In this document: positions 12,301 to 26,075 of the stretch, one piece after another
How positions within the stretch are numbered: the stretch's first letter is position 1
Layout: each line of letters begins with the position of its first letter
NCBI GenBank assembly: GCA_020086605.1
Contig: JACBWW010000003.1
Coordinates: forward strand, 53,342,381-53,406,380
Length of the DNA: 64,000 nucleotides
From: Lanius collurio
Lineage: Eukaryota; Chordata; Aves; Passeriformes; Laniidae
Reading direction: 5' to 3'
The notes under the pieces: model-generated
Seen by the model: the letters and a program-made list of their open reading frames with translations, nothing else
Databases searched by the model: none
Told to the model about the DNA's origin: nothing
Made by a program: the position numbers and the translations under genes

Positions 12301-15300
12301 CTCTAGCATAGATTCACCCCCACTTAAACCAACCGTAAAAATGTCAAAGCCTTTGAACAGCAATCACCTAGTAACAGCTGGGGAACTTCCACTATGAACA
12401 CTTATTTTCAAATTTCATTCCAACTATCCATTTTCAAAGTTTTAAAAACATTTTAATGCCCCTCTTCCACAAAGCAACTTCACCACAAAATTCACTAGGA
12501 TTGATGAGTCTAAATTTCAGAGACAAAATCAAGTGGGTTTTGGTGAAGAAGACAGAGAAGCAGGCTAAACATTGTGTAAAGAGAGAAGCAATCGAGAGCC
12601 CAGTAGAATATTTTCTTACATTCACAAAAGATTTTAACAGGTTTCACCATCGCAACTTTCCCACAAACAGAATGGCATAATTACACACCGGCCTCTGCAT
12701 GACCCAGGGAGCAAGCCTGGAACACTGCACCCCATCAGATATACTGGGCTGTGATGCTTTGAAGAGACAAGAAAATGAGTTTTCTAGTTATTTATATAAG
12801 CAATTCAGACAGCGCATCCACCAGTTTCTCTTCTCAGATTTTACTTTTGTGGAGATTTTTCAAGGACAAAAGATTCAATTTCACAACTTTACCAAAGAAA
12901 AGAAAAAAAAAAGATGAAATCCCCATCACACTACTTTAGCAACCAGCAACACTGCACCAGTTGCTACCATTGGTAAATTCTTGGTGTCCCTGGCACAAAG
13001 CAGGGCCTCAGTCAAATGTGATGATGACAGCACTGACTGCTTGGCCTCACTTCCACAGTATTTCTGATGGATGCTGTGCTGCTGGTGTAGCATCACATTC
13101 TCTTCTGGGTACCTAGAGCCCCTGCCTCCAGAAGATAAATTCCTGGTGCAACAAGGAGTAAATAATGAGATTCAAGAATAGTGGACTCATGTTTCCATTC
13201 AGGCAAATTAAGGGGAGGAGTCAAGTTCACAGAAAGGTTTGAAATGGAAGGTAGGAGGGAAACCAACTGATAAAATACACCCTCAGAACCCTGCAGGGTG
13301 CAGTGTACGTATTCTCCCCTCAAAGATGTTGTACATCAGACAGGGATCTCTGAACACCTGCCCCGAGGAGCTCTGGGTGACAGCCCAATACAAGGTACAT
13401 GCACAGCAGCCATCGGAGCCTGGCAGAAGGACATGACGGACTCCACACACCCACGGTTGGGGAGGTATGTCAGGGGGACCCTGGCCAGCCCCAGGGACAC
13501 AGAAGGTGCACCTGATCCCTCTGACTTTCAGGGACGAATCCTGCACTCTCCAAGAGGAAGGGGGTTTAGTTTAAAGAATAGGCACACAGATTTAGGGCTG
13601 AGCCAGAAGCACTCATTACACCACCTGAATGAGCAGGGACTCAGCTCTGCCCAGAGGGATGAAACCACAGGTGCCCATCAAGCACAGGCACGGACATTTG
13701 CCCATTGGCCAGAGATGACCCTGGAGCCAGCCAGCCAAACCCTGCAGTGCCCTCTCTGCCTTTCCCCAGAGTGCAGGAGACCCAAAGCAGGACCATAAAG
13801 CTCCTTTGCATTTTCCCTTGCTTCCCAGTTCCCTGCACTGTAATTATTGCCTGCCATGGCAGACAGATAAGTGACAGGGGCAGAGAGGGCAGCAGGGAGG
13901 TGCTGGCCTTGCTGTCTGTAATGGTAGGGTCCTTCCCTGGTGGCACAGAGGTTGGCCATTAGAGGCCACACCTGTCACCAAGCCAGAAATCACAGGATCA
14001 CAGATTTAAACATTTATAAAAAACACCATAAACAACCTCATCTCTCTGGTGACAGGAAGGATGTGCTTGACAGGCTGCTCGAGTGTCTGAACTAATGATG
14101 GGGACAGCAAGGCAACGAGGTGCACACCGACTCGAAACAGAGACCAAGGGCATCTGAAGAGGTTATGTGTAGGGAAAACAACCCCACACAGTTTCATCAG
14201 TATTTCTCTAGAAAACACAAGTGATAGAATACAACATGGAAAATATCAGTGTCACATTCTCAGCAACACTGTGCCCTTCTACCAAAACCATCCTCTTAAA
14301 TACAATTAATGTGTTGCTGTAGTGAGGTATTCCTGTGCCCAAGCCAAGAATAACAGAGTTGTTTGCTAAAGAACAGATGAACAAAGCATGAAGGAGTTTA
14401 CCAAAGCTAACTGAGAGGTTTCCAAAAGGCTACTGGACAACACAGATAATAAAGAACTGGAAAAAAAATGTGTGGCTGTGCAGAAAAAGTGGGAGGTAGA
14501 GCTGACTTTCCCCTTCTCAATATTTCCAAAGAATACTGTTGCAAAGTTTTGACAATTACGAAGCACGTTAGCTAATCATGAAAATTCATCAAGTATGTCG
14601 TAAGTGACAGGGAAAGAGTACTTGACTGCTAAAATTGGATGAGCCACAAAACCTCCTGACAATCACTTACATAAATCACAGGAACATATCCATCATTTGA
14701 CACAGAAGGTGTTTCCAGAGAGTAATATTTTTATGCCAAGAACAAGAAAGTTTGTATACCTCTTTTGGAATCACATCATATTTTGATCATTATCATACCG
14801 AAGCATTTTGGTGGGAAAAAAAAAAAAAGGTTATGCTTTTGTGGTCTAAAACTCAAATACTTGCAACTGAGGCAGAGGACCTTCCTATCCACACCAAGGC
14901 AGCATAAGCAAGGCAAAGCCTCATGCCAACAATGCCGGACTGCTGCTTGCATGTGAGTAATGAGGAATGACAGCAAACACACACAAACACTTTACACAGT
15001 GACACTTCGATCCAGGAAGTAGCACCAGATTACAAATGTTAATCCTAAACGGTTTACAACATTACTGGAACAAAAGAAACATGGCAGAAGGTTTATTGCA
15101 CTTTGTTTCAAGGACCTACATGTAGCATTATACCATATCAAAAGGTAAGAGCACTTAAGTGAGTGCAACTGTGATTGCTTTGTTTTCAAATCTTACATTC
15201 TGGTTTTGCATGTGTGACTAGAAATGTTCTAGTTCATTCTGTAGTGGTTTTTAAAGCTTGTTTAAAAGCTGCCACCCCCCCATCCCAACTATTCCAAACA

Positions 15301-18300
15301 CAAGTTTGTAACATCATTAATATAAAATTTCACTTACTACAAATACAAACCCAAGTAAAGAACCTGCAATCTACATGAAGTGCTGTTTGGTTTTTCATTA
15401 AAGGAAACCCAGCTTACCTCCTGTGAACCTCCTGCTCTTCAGAGCTGATCCCAGTCAGCAGCCACAGCTCTTTAGAGGTTTGGTTGTATCCACCCCACAC
15501 TGGGACTCTGCATGCATCCCATTACAGCAACTCACTGACTTCCTTTTCCATAAATCCCTAATGCAGATCAGGAAACAGCACAGGGACTAACATGGTTTAG
15601 GAGTTTACCAGCTTCAGCAACTCATCTCTGCACCACTGGTTTGGGAAGGGGTAACACAGAAGATACAGTAGGCAGTTCTGCACATAGGGTAGCAGCAGAA
15701 GGACGCAAAAAGCAGCAATAAAATACGTATTTCTTGACATATTATTTCAAGAAGAAATAACCACACCTTATTTCCTTCCTTCTGCAATTTTTTTGTTTTG
15801 TTTTAATTCCGAGTCTTCTGACAGTAGCTCTCAATATCCCACCATGGAATTTTACATAACATTATGCATTGTCAACATCCTATGGAGTTTGAAGATGTCA
15901 ATGATTGTTTAAAAAATAGCCCACTTGTTCTGTTCTCTACCATTCTTGAAATGCTGTCAAGAGATATATTGATAATTAAATCTCTATGTACATCAAAAGA
16001 TATCCCTCAGCTCAGTAAAACGCATACACTCCAACAGCACAATTAGTCTGAGATGACATCCTAGATTTTCTAGCTAACAAGGTCAAGAGAGAAAAGATGG
16101 GAAATCACACCTTTTCAACTGCAGTCTTTACTGGCATATGTCTTTGAATGTTTGCTGTATTTCTTTTTTGAATTTAAAACTTGTCTTGCTAGCAAAAAGA
16201 GAAAAAGATTGATTTTACAGTCCATACACTAAAATATAGCATGCTGAAAAACAGATGCTGGAACAATATTCCACATGTCCCAGAAATTGCATAGCAGTTC
16301 TCCTCATTTCCATGTAAAACTTTCTGCACAGTTGCCAACTACTCAAAAATGAAATAAAAAGAGGTTATCCCAATAGAAGTAAGGCATCTCCTTGTAGAAG
16401 CAGGGGCAAATTTCCTTAGTTACCAGAACCAGACATTCCCTTCAATGTAACACAAAGAACCACAAACAGGTGGATAGTTGAAAAACAACTTATCTTCAAT
16501 TATTTTACAACAATGTTTGCCACCAAATGTGCTGAGCTAAATTACTGACAGTGTACCTATGGGTATGTGGAAGCACAGTAAACTGCTAAAACTCTTCAAC
16601 AAGAGCAGCACTGCTTATGGCCCCACAAAGGAAGCAAAGAAGTCACTGATATTCGTACTTTACTCTGTTTATGTGACATTATTCTACAAAAGCAAGTAAC
16701 TCTGAAGTCCCAGTTCTTCAGATGACCTGCAGGGTATGCAATATAATACAGCTGAGTAATTTTGATCTTTACCTCTCCACAGAAAGGAATTACATTTCTC
16801 TGCACATGCTGTGATTTATCGTGTTGTTTTGTTTGTGCTCATAGATTCCTATTAAGGCCATTAAACCATATAGCCACTGATGAACTTCAATTAGCACTGC
16901 AAACACACAAAAAAAGCTTTGTTAAAAATAAAGTTAACTCACAAAAGACATCTTTGAATCCAAGTTTTCTCATACAACAAAACAAATAACCTGATGAAAC
17001 AAAATACAATGGGAAAGTAGTTGCAGCCTTAATCGTGGAGAAACACCCCATCAGCTCATAATGAGCACGGGACTGTCATTTATCCAGAAGCTCAGAACAA
17101 GGCATTGTCCATCCTCTCCGACAGCTCTTTGTTACTATCCCCATGATTGTTTGCAAGCATATTCAATCCAATTAGCAGTTTTTAGTAATAAGTATCTGGC
17201 CTTTGCTAGGAAATGTAACGAATTCTTTGGAGAGCAAGCAGAACCTCTCACCGAATTCCCTTTCATTGCATAAGGAGTCCAACTCCTTTCCAATCCCAGC
17301 CCCAGAGGACGGATTTTATCGGTCACTTCACTCAGGGCTAAACCCTCAGAAATCCTGAAGAGACTCAAATGGATGGCCTAGAAAAATGTGTGTACCAGAA
17401 ATTAATTTGAAACAATGTATACAGCACAGTTTAAGTATAAATTCAAATTCACCAAAGGCTAAGTGGTGACAAGAATTCTAAATTTTGGCATTTGGCACCA
17501 CTGGAATCAAAAAACCAAATGAGTCAAAAAGCAAAAAAATCATTATAAATTTCTATTTAACAGTCTACCTGCAATCTACTACCAATACTACAAAATTTGG
17601 TGGGTATTTTAAAAGTATCAAAGTGGTTCATTAAAATCCATCTTCAAGGTAACAAGAGAAAATGAAAGAATTATGGTTACATTTATGACAAAAGCAAGTT
17701 AAGCATGAAACAACCTTTACTACTGTGCTTGCTGTCCAGAAGATGTAGAAGACAAAATGCTCCCCAGCATCCAGCATCTCCAAACCAATTATCTCATGGT
17801 TTAACACCTTTGCTGTACAATGTCTGCCTAGTGATTACAAGACTAATCTTTTGCAATAAGACTGAACTAGATTTTTTCCTTAAAAAAGCCTCTAAAGTAT
17901 CTATAGTCAAAATAATGAGAAGGGAAAAAAAAAAACCCAAACCAAAAAAGAATAGTTCCTTTTCACTCATTTTCTTTCCTAAAAACAGCTAAAAATTATT
18001 TCTAAAATACTCAGTTTTAAAAAACCTTGCATCAGTTGTCTCGGTCTAAAACCACGTAATATGCTTTTAACTAGCATAAGAAAAATTCTTTATGTGTTTT
18101 TAAGAATAATAGATGGATTTAAATAGCAAGATATGCACAAAAGGAACTTTCAAACATTTGCACTGGCAACCAAGCCTAAAAACCCCAACCACTGGGCACA
18201 GCACTTTTTCCTCTCTTGCAGCTCTGGAAGGAATGGCTATTTTAAGCAATGGATCCCAAATCAGACAATACTGGCCCTTACAGATCCTGGAAAGTAAGGA

Positions 18301-21300
18301 ACACAGTGAAGGACCACATCTTTAATAGCATGAACATTAATAGCAGGTTACTTTTTGAACAGCCGGCAGTGGGAGGAAGGAACTTTGTGGACTGCCAAGG
18401 AATTAAATTTGCCAGTTGGCAAGAATGCATCGCTATTTGTGGGGTAAAAAACAAATCAGGGAATGCAGTCAGATCATAGCCCCTGGTCCTCAACTTAGAC
18501 CTAAGTAATGAGTCTAAGTTTTCTTTTTCCATCTAATAAAGTCATGGCCAGTTTAAACTTTTTGGAAAAAGAGAAAGTTCCAGAATAATGCAGATAAATT
18601 CTTAACTGCAGGTAAAGTCAGACACTAGTGATCTAGCGATTTATAATTAGTGGTGCAGAGTTATGAACAAAGAAATACGATATATTTGTGCTAAGGTAGC
18701 CAAGGGGAACTTTTACAGAACATGCTCTGCATTTTTCCATATAAAAGAAAAAGCAAAACAATAAACATTTTAATTGGAATCTTCCTTATAAATTAAATAT
18801 CCAGTCTCTCTCTGACTGAAAGCAACAACCCACATTTCAATCACAAACAGTTGCAAACTTGTGAATATCTTAATTTCCAGTTTTCTACACTAGACTTCTG
18901 GCATTTATTAAAAGTAACACAGGTTTCTACAAAGAGAACTGGCAGGCATCAAGTTGCCTAGTAAAAATAAAACCAGGGATCAAGAAAGAACAATACTTTT
19001 GTTCAGAACTGCCATCTTTTTGCAGGGAAATGGCCATGCCTTCTTTTGTAAGCATGCACTTCAATGAATCCCTGTATAGTTCAAGTAAATCAACTGACCT
19101 AATTAGCAGACCACAACCCACAGGACAAACAAGGGAAAGCTTCCTTGGCAAGTGTGTCTGCCTTCCCATTGGTGCCTAGGACCACACAAGGTTTATTACT
19201 ACAAAAATGTTCTACACAAATCATATTTTGACTCAGTGGCTAGGAATACAACTCTTTCCTTTCCGAGTACTTAAACAACTTTTTAGAATCGGTAAGAAAA
19301 CCAGTTCTGATGGCAGCTTATTAGAGAGAAAAGGAACTGGGCAAAACACAGTCAGCTGGCAGGTAGGCTTCTGCACCTCCTTCCTACTTCTTTCCACCAA
19401 TTTAGCATATCCACACTAGCAGATGGAAAGATGACAAAGATTTATTTGTTCAAAAACACCTCTCTAGCCAGCAGCAGACAGCTGCCCTCTATCTCAGGGA
19501 GAAAAAGCTCTGACAGGCACATCAAATGCATTTATCAATATATATTTGGACATGTTGATACCTGCTGCCTGTCTCATCCCCAAGTGAGACCTCTTCCCGT
19601 ACCATGTGATGTGCAATTTCCACATACACTCACATAGTTACACATCTTTGATCCATCTAAGGTCAAGACACAACTCCCCTACAGTATTCCTACCCTGACA
19701 TTTGACAACTGCAGGAGAGAGACCAGCTATTTCAAAGCAAGATGAATCTCAAGCAAGTAAACAAGGAGGAAAAAGAAAGACACACTTCCAAATAGTCCAA
19801 CCACCTTGGTCAGACATGTGCCCAGACTACTGTAATTTCAGGAGAGCAAAAGATCCAGATTTGAATTTTGCAACTGGCATGGCTCGCTCCAGGCCACCTT
19901 TTCCATCTTCTTCCACAAGCTGTAGCTTTCAGTCAAGGCAGATTACAGCTAACATAGTCATACAATTTAGTTGATCCAATAAAATGATCCAGATGGGAAA
20001 GATCCTTCCTCAAATGCCTTGTTATCTTGATTAGATAATCCAGTTTCTAAAGTTATTTCATGCTGCTAGGAGGCAGGCACATACACATTGACTCACTGAA
20101 TGACTCTGAGCAAAGTTCAGCTACCTCCTTGCACCTACACCCAGTTTAGCATGACTGTTCCTTGCTCCTTCACTACTTGCCATATCAGCTCCTTGAGATT
20201 CTGCAAAATCCTGAAGTGAGGCAAAACTCTGTCTCACATGATTTCTTAAAGTTGATCTTTGGAAAAGGTCTCCTTAGCCTCCTCTGGAGTCTTTTGTTTC
20301 AGCCTCCATACTATTCACGCCAAATAAAAGAGGTTACACAGAGTAACTGAGCCAAGAAAGGAAAAAAGTCCAGATGGTTTAGTAAGGAGTTTGACATGAT
20401 TACAAAAAGTTTCCAAAAACTAGTAACTTTCATGGACGAAGCTGTGTCCTACATTAGCAGAATGTGTTTTCCATGATCTCCTTTGGTCTTTTGAAACCTC
20501 CCAAAAGCTCAACATTTCAGATGGTAATTTGCTTTACGTCTGTTAATTCTTAGTACATTCTTCACAGAAAATGCTCCTTTTCCTTCACAATAGACATTTC
20601 AGAAATCTCCTTCTGTTCATTTTTTGAGAAGCTCCACACGTTCTAGATGTGCTTCTCTAAGAAAAGGTCCACTGAACAGGGTAAACACATGCAGACATAA
20701 CTAGCCTAGGCAAGAGGAAGGTACTTAAAATTGCCTCAAAATAAGACACAAATACAGCCACAATATCCACAGCTTATACATGGAAATAAGAGACAAAGTT
20801 GTTAAGGAAAGTTCTCAACTTTCATTCAGGATCCACAGCTGGAGACATTTAGGATGGGTCTCCTGTCACCTAACTTCAGGCACCTGAAAGCCAGGAACTG
20901 TAAGTCACCTATACTGACTCTCTGAGTCAAGAAAAAGAGATGAGTTTCCTCAAAACCCAGTTTATTCCATCTGTCCATGGCTGCAGTGGCATGGATGTAA
21001 ACCATGTGGATACCAACCTGAGGAGGGCAACACGAGCCCCTGGAGCTGCTTTCTTTGCTATGTAGGACAGGAGGTTGGTCACCCATCCTGGATGAGGTAT
21101 TAAGGTTGCAGAAGACTAATTCAGAGCACTACTAACTCCTCTCTAACAGCAGGTACTTTATACATCTCAGAGATGTTATACACTTTTATACACAGATCTC
21201 ACTCAGCACATCTTGTAAATAGATACTGGAAGAAATTATTGATAGAAGTAGCACTCACCAGAGCACTGTACTGTTGTGACGTGCCAGTGGCACACAATCA

Positions 21301-23318
21301 CCACTCACCCAGGCATCAGTCAGATGCTGCAGCTTTAAGCTTGCTTTATATACCAGAACAGAAATAGATGAGCATGTGCTGTAATAGTCTGTACAGCTCA
21401 CTGTCTTGTTTGGCACATCTGAAAGCAAAGACTCTATAAGTAAAACAGAAGCTGATCTAGTGATGGAAATATAGAAGCAGGAAACAAGTACTGAAAGCTT
21501 CTTTACAGGCAGAAAGATACCTCCCAAAGGAAATAACTCCCCTTCTTCTTCCCAGCACAAAAATGATATGGCAGTCATGAATGAGTAAAAAGGAGAGGAA
21601 ACAACACAAAAGGAACTGACAACAGTCTAAAGCCCATTGTGCAAACCATGGACTTTTGACCTGAGAGCACAGTCTTAGAGAACTGCTGCCACTGGGCTAA
21701 CTAAGCTGCAACAACCTGCTGTTCCCAGGACACAAGGTAACATCGCACAATAAATGGCTATGGAGTGAGTTCTTATGAAACAAAAACAGCTTCACACACC
21801 ACACATGCAAAATCCAACATGCAACATCCATTCCTCAAAGGAAGAGCTCTAAGACAGAAAGCCTAAATTTACTCAGAACACAATCATTCATTTTATTTAT
21901 CAGTTCAGAGCATGCAAATCTTAAGGCACTTTGTGAACTGAGTACAACAATTTTTGACCCATAATGATGGTTTAATATACGCTCAAAAGCTAGATACCAG
22001 CAACCTCCCAAGTGGCACTGAAATATATCAGGCCCTCAAACAAACACTGAAGCAGTATTATTAATCTAGAAATCCTGGCATAACTACTGCAGTCATTCAA
22101 AAAAAAACCCTCAAAAAACTGAACAACCCAGTCCTGACACAAAACAGATTAAACTAAAGTTTAGAAGAAAAAACAATGTATGGATATAAACAAATGGGAA
22201 AAATTCAAAAGGCTGTTTCAAAGCTGAGTCTAGATAACAGTGGGTCTATTCTGTGTTCCAAGATACTGTCATTATTATTCCAGCATTTTAATTTTTTGCA
22301 CCTACAAATGAGGATCATGTTCAAAAATATCTTCCATCCAATAATGTGAACATTTTCTGTTCTTGGAAAGCTAGGTTTTATAGACATCAACCTGCCAGAT
22401 CATGTTAAGGCTCATGAACACAGGTGCCAACAGCTAGGACCTGAAATTTAGCTCAGTGGTCTTATTTCTGAAGGTCAGTAGACAAGGAGCACAGAACTGC
22501 TAGAGCAACACGAGGAGACTGAGGGAAAGGGCCACTGCTGGCCACAACAGTGGATCACTGCTGCCTCAATGCAGGACTCGGTGCTATTACCAGAATGGTT
22601 TTCAAATTGACTCTTTGCAAGGGATGGAAAGGAAGGTAAGAACCACTGCTTTGTTTTCAATGGGAAAAAAAGCTGCGCACTGGAAAATTAATAATAAAGA
22701 TGCTGATTTTACAATGCTGACGTATGCCTGTTACTCTGAGCACCTTCATTACAAAAGGAAACGCTGCAGAAAAGACGCACATCAAGACTTCCCACCTGTG
22801 CCAGAGTCTTTCTGAACACCACCCTTACTATCACCTTGGCTGTTCAGATGCACAGGCAAAACTGCTAAAGAGTGGTCAGAGCAAAAAGGGAAATCTTTCT
22901 CACCCACTGCCAGGTGGTTTTGACAACTTTCATATCCAAATTTCCACATGGTAGAAGTCTTCAGCTTACAAGCTTCCCTTCACATCATCAGGAAGAACAA
23001 GATTTTGATCACTAACACCCAAGTCATAACCACGAAGTATGACTAGAACAAAACCATGCCCCAAGTATGCAGCCCATGTTGCACAGCTACACGATCTCAA
23101 ACCAACACCGCCCCTCAGAGCTGGCCCTGCTGCAGAACCACCAGGTCCTCAGAGGGGAGACCAATCTTTTGTGCCACTCTATGCTTTGCCCCTTTGAATG
23201 GTTTCTTGTCTGTATCACCCAGGCAGTGGACAATTCCTTTGGGACATTCATGCTGCATGACCTTATCAACTATCTTATCAGAGAGATGGAAGGGTGAGAG
23301 GGTAGGAAGCATTGCAGG
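9375..23318. other. Unique non-coding DNA, no gene seen
   Basis: About 14 kb without a supportable gene. The longest frames (for example 13298-13798 on plus) fall in a modestly GC-richer patch around 13300-13970, which is open on both strands and shows no domain. A-rich runs occur near 12899-12912 and 14816-14828. A block near 22670-22800 keeps four CpGs and AT-rich TAAT motifs (gaaaattaataataaag) and could be conserved, but evidence is thin. I see no RNA gene or dispersed repeat that I can name. Confidence 0.55.
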
Positions 23319-23351
23319 GAATTTAATAAGAATTTAATAAGAATTTAATAA
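23319..23351 (+). repeat. 11-bp tandem repeat, three copies
   Basis: The unit gaatttaataa occurs three times in exact tandem, at 23319-23329, 23330-23340 and 23341-23351. Perfect identity suggests recent slippage. It lies about 170 bp before the solo LTR at 23523, with no evident link to it. Confidence 0.9.
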
Positions 23352-23517
23352 GAAACACAGAGAAGCAAAGTCAAGTGCCTCTGGCAACATTGGTTTTGCC
23401 TTTCAGGTGTTGATTTAAAAAACCTAGATGTACTAGACATATCAAGACAAACACAGGAGAGTCAGAGGAAATAATAAAATAAACACATAAACAGAGGAGT
23501 TTTGGAAAGGGAATTAA

Positions 23518-23522
23518 CTCTA
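23518..23522. repeat. Target-site duplication, left copy (solo LTR)
   Basis: The sequence ctcta directly before the LTR is repeated exactly at 23880-23884 after it. This proves insertion by an integrase and fixes both LTR borders. Confidence 0.88.
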
Positions 23523-23879
23523 TGTTGTGGTTTGACACGGAAGGGGTTTTCTTGCAAAAGGTCCTTCTGGTTCTGATCAGAACCAATCATCTGGCTTGAT
23601 TATTGGCAAGTTTTAAGCCACTTAGGAGTTTGACACGCCTCTGTGAATCACATTTTAAGATAGACAGAGCCCAGCAAAGCTCTCTGGACTTCCGGCCATC
23701 AAGGAGGCAACTTGGGCCTCCGGGCCCTGCGGCCCCAGGGCTGGGCCGGGCCCTGCTTTTAGATCTGCTAATAAACTTCTTAGAGTCTTTTAAGTTTGAG
23801 CCTGTTTTGTTTTCTCCTAATTCTTATGTCACAGAGGTAAAATAAGCAAGTAAGAGATGATCTGAACCAAACCACTACA
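23523..23879 (+). mobile_element. Solo LTR of an endogenous retrovirus, ERVL-like
   Basis: The element is 357 bp and runs from tgttgtggtttg to caaaccactaca. Its ends form an inverted repeat matching at 11 of 12 positions and begin TG and end CA. It is flanked by an exact 5-bp duplication, ctcta, at 23518-23522 and 23880-23884. A polyadenylation signal AATAAA lies at 23770-23775, which sets the plus orientation. A very GC-rich stretch (about 23705-23757) precedes it, as expected late in U3 or in R. The 5-bp duplication fits class III (ERVL-type) integration in birds. No internal proviral sequence remains, so it is a solo LTR left by recombination between two LTRs. The open frame over its middle (23603-23845) is not a gene. 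Confidence 0.88.
23770..23775 (+). terminator. Polyadenylation signal in solo LTR
   Basis: AATAAA lies just after the GC-rich core of the LTR, in the position expected for the R-region signal of a retroviral LTR. It may still be usable for transcripts running in the plus direction, but nothing here shows use. Confidence 0.6.
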
Positions 23880-23884
23880 CTCTA
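23880..23884. repeat. Target-site duplication, right copy (solo LTR)
   Basis: The sequence ctcta directly follows the terminal CA of the LTR and matches 23518-23522. Confidence 0.88.
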
Positions 23885-25509
23885 ATATGTTCATTTTCTA
23901 ACACAAATGTAGATTTTACTTGAAACTTATTTTATTTTCTTTGCATTTTTCCAACACACACATATTATAAGCAAGTTGTTGCTGGTGGGCTTACTCAGCT
24001 ATGAACACTACACTACTGCTATCAGTAAGATCAATCATGCACTAAATTGCTACTGAAAACATATTCTCTCTTCTGGCTTTATTTCTCCACATGGTTAAGC
24101 TGCTATTTTCTACTGTACGTTTTTTATGTAGGGAGTAACTGCATTTTGAAGTTGCCTATAAGTTAACCACTGGCTTTTGAACAAGGGTTAGTATGATTCT
24201 TTTATTCCCTGTACTGTGGTGATACCAAAGCTGTGGCAAATGTGAACACAAAGGTTGTGGTGATGTTTTGCTTGGGATCGTGCTAGTTAACCAAGGAGTT
24301 AACAGGCTCTTAAGTGGAACTACATTATTTTCATCAATTTTCATTGACACACAATATTCTCTTTCTTCTCTTCAGAACAGGCAGATTTCAACTACTTCTC
24401 TTACTTTAGTTACTTAGAAAGCAACTAAATAATGACTGCACTTTAAAAAATTATGTGAACAAAAAGTAACTATCAACAGTCTAGCACCACCACTAGAAAA
24501 TTAATAGATACTTAAATAGAAGATTCACAAAGCCTCTACTTGACTTTGATTTACCAGCACCTAAAATTCCAGGAGGAACCTGGGCACCCTTTAAAGGTTT
24601 CCAGCTTGTTAAGCAGAGATGCATGAAGGGAATGTGAGGCAGTAGGGTCAAGGATAACCCTATGGCAGGTGCTTCTGATGCTACAAATACTGTTGGACCC
24701 AACTACCACCTTAAAGATATCCAGAGTAGAACTTTATTTTTCTATCAATTGTTCGGTGATTTAGGTTTGTAGTTTTTTTTCCCAATAGACTGACTATAGT
24801 TCACTGCTTCTTCTGGAGATTCAAAGTAGGCCTGCAAGGCTGGGGGGTAGGGAAGCAGAACTGGGTTTTGCAGTTAATTTTAAGTTAGAGAAAATACACA
24901 GAAACTGGTTTTCCCCAGTGGGATACTGAAATGTGAGTCTTAAATTTTGATTTAACTGAAGGCTTTGAGGTGCTCCATTTGGGCTTCCTCCTTGTGAAAA
25001 TTCATTAAAATGTTGAATTTAAATCTCCTTTAAAAAAGCTTAAGACACTCTCATTCAATTGTTTTTACCCTCTCACAGTTTACAATTATGGTAATAAGTT
25101 CAGGCCACCAGCGTGTGCCTGGCCCATTTCTAACTACATCTCATGACACTGTCAGTAACACCATAGCAATTCTGCAGCTTACAGAAAACTCTGCATACCA
25201 GAAAAAAAGGAAACAAAAGACTGCAACATTATACTGAGAAACAAGCAAGCATTGCTACCTATCATTTAAGGTGTGGCTCAGCACTGGGTTAGCAAGTTTA
25301 GGTTTTGCTACCACCAAGCAACACAAGACTTCATTTTCTGACATCTTGAAGACTCACAGTTCAGAAAGAAAGATCTCTGTACCTCTTCCAATTCTCCAGC
25401 TCTTTGATAACTGATCTAGCCCTTATAGGTTGGGTTTGGAAGTATGAAATACATTAATCCTCACCCTCAGACAGAGGAAGGAATACGAAGCTAGTAGGTT
25501 TGGGGTGGT
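23885..25509. other. Unique AT-rich non-coding DNA, nothing recognised
   Basis: No frame with protein-like character, no repeat I can name, and no RNA gene seen. The block 24400-25100 is AT-rich with several TTTAA/TTAAA runs. Confidence 0.6.
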
Positions 25510-25635
25510 TCACAGGGCTGTATAATCCCGAGCACACCATTTAACCCCCTCATGCTTCATTCTTCATTCACCACCAGCAAAGCTGGGATAATGCTTAGAC
25601 ACTCCAAAAGCCTGCTACAAGGTTTAATTAACCAG
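25510..25635 (+). repeat. Possible old MIR/CORE-type SINE fragment
   Basis: The segment has, in order, pieces that resemble the core of MIR-type SINEs: a catttaacc block near 25537-25546, a pyrimidine-rich middle, gctgggataat near 25582-25592, and aaggtttaatta near 25619-25630. Order and spacing fit an ancient amniote SINE, but similarity is patchy and judged by eye. It could equally be chance. Confidence 0.35.
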
Positions 25636-26009
25636 AATTTGGGCCTTGGCTCAAACGTGACCAATACAGTCACTCTGTTTCTCTGAAGTCGAGGGTGAAA
25701 AAGGAAGGTATTTTACAATGTATAAGGTCTCTGAGAGCACTGCTGGTGATTGGTAACAACTTGTCTGCTAGGGGAGGGTGAAAGTATCCTAGTCAGGACA
25801 TACAACTGAGCAGGACAACCTGTCACACTCAACCCCCAGGCCCCAAGTTCCTGCACAGGTGGAGACCTGCACCTGCACCACACCAGGGGGCCACCCGAGG
25901 CCCTCATCTCTACTCTGAACAGATTTCAGAGGACAAACTATTGTTTTCTCTTTGCAAAAAGAAATTACAAGGGCACAAACTGAGAGGTCTAAATTGACAG
26001 AAATTCTCC

Positions 26010-26075
26010 AGCAGAGCTGGGATTTGAACCCACTTCCAGTCCAGGGCCTTATCTATTAGGCAAAGCTGTCCAAGA
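26010..26075 (-). repeat. tRNA-derived SINE head or tRNA relic
   Basis: On the minus strand this has a B-box-like ggttcaaatcc (plus 26020-26030) inside a 4-bp stem with a 7-base loop, as in a T-arm. An A-box-like tgcctaatagataagg (plus 26047-26062) precedes it. The two boxes are only about 32 bases apart, too close for a complete tRNA, and no proper anticodon arm is visible. It is therefore not a working tRNA gene. The stretch ggttcaaatcccagctctgc resembles the tRNA head of MIR-type SINEs. Confidence 0.45.

Noticed and set aside
13298..13798. 166-codon plus-strand open frame, second longest in the plus direction
   Set aside because: Both strands are open here because of GC content. No recognisable domain, no splice sites or conserved motif seen.
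20826..21086. Possible interspersed repeat with several cacct/gcacctga motifs
   Set aside because: The resemblance to avian repeats was too vague, with no borders or duplication seen.
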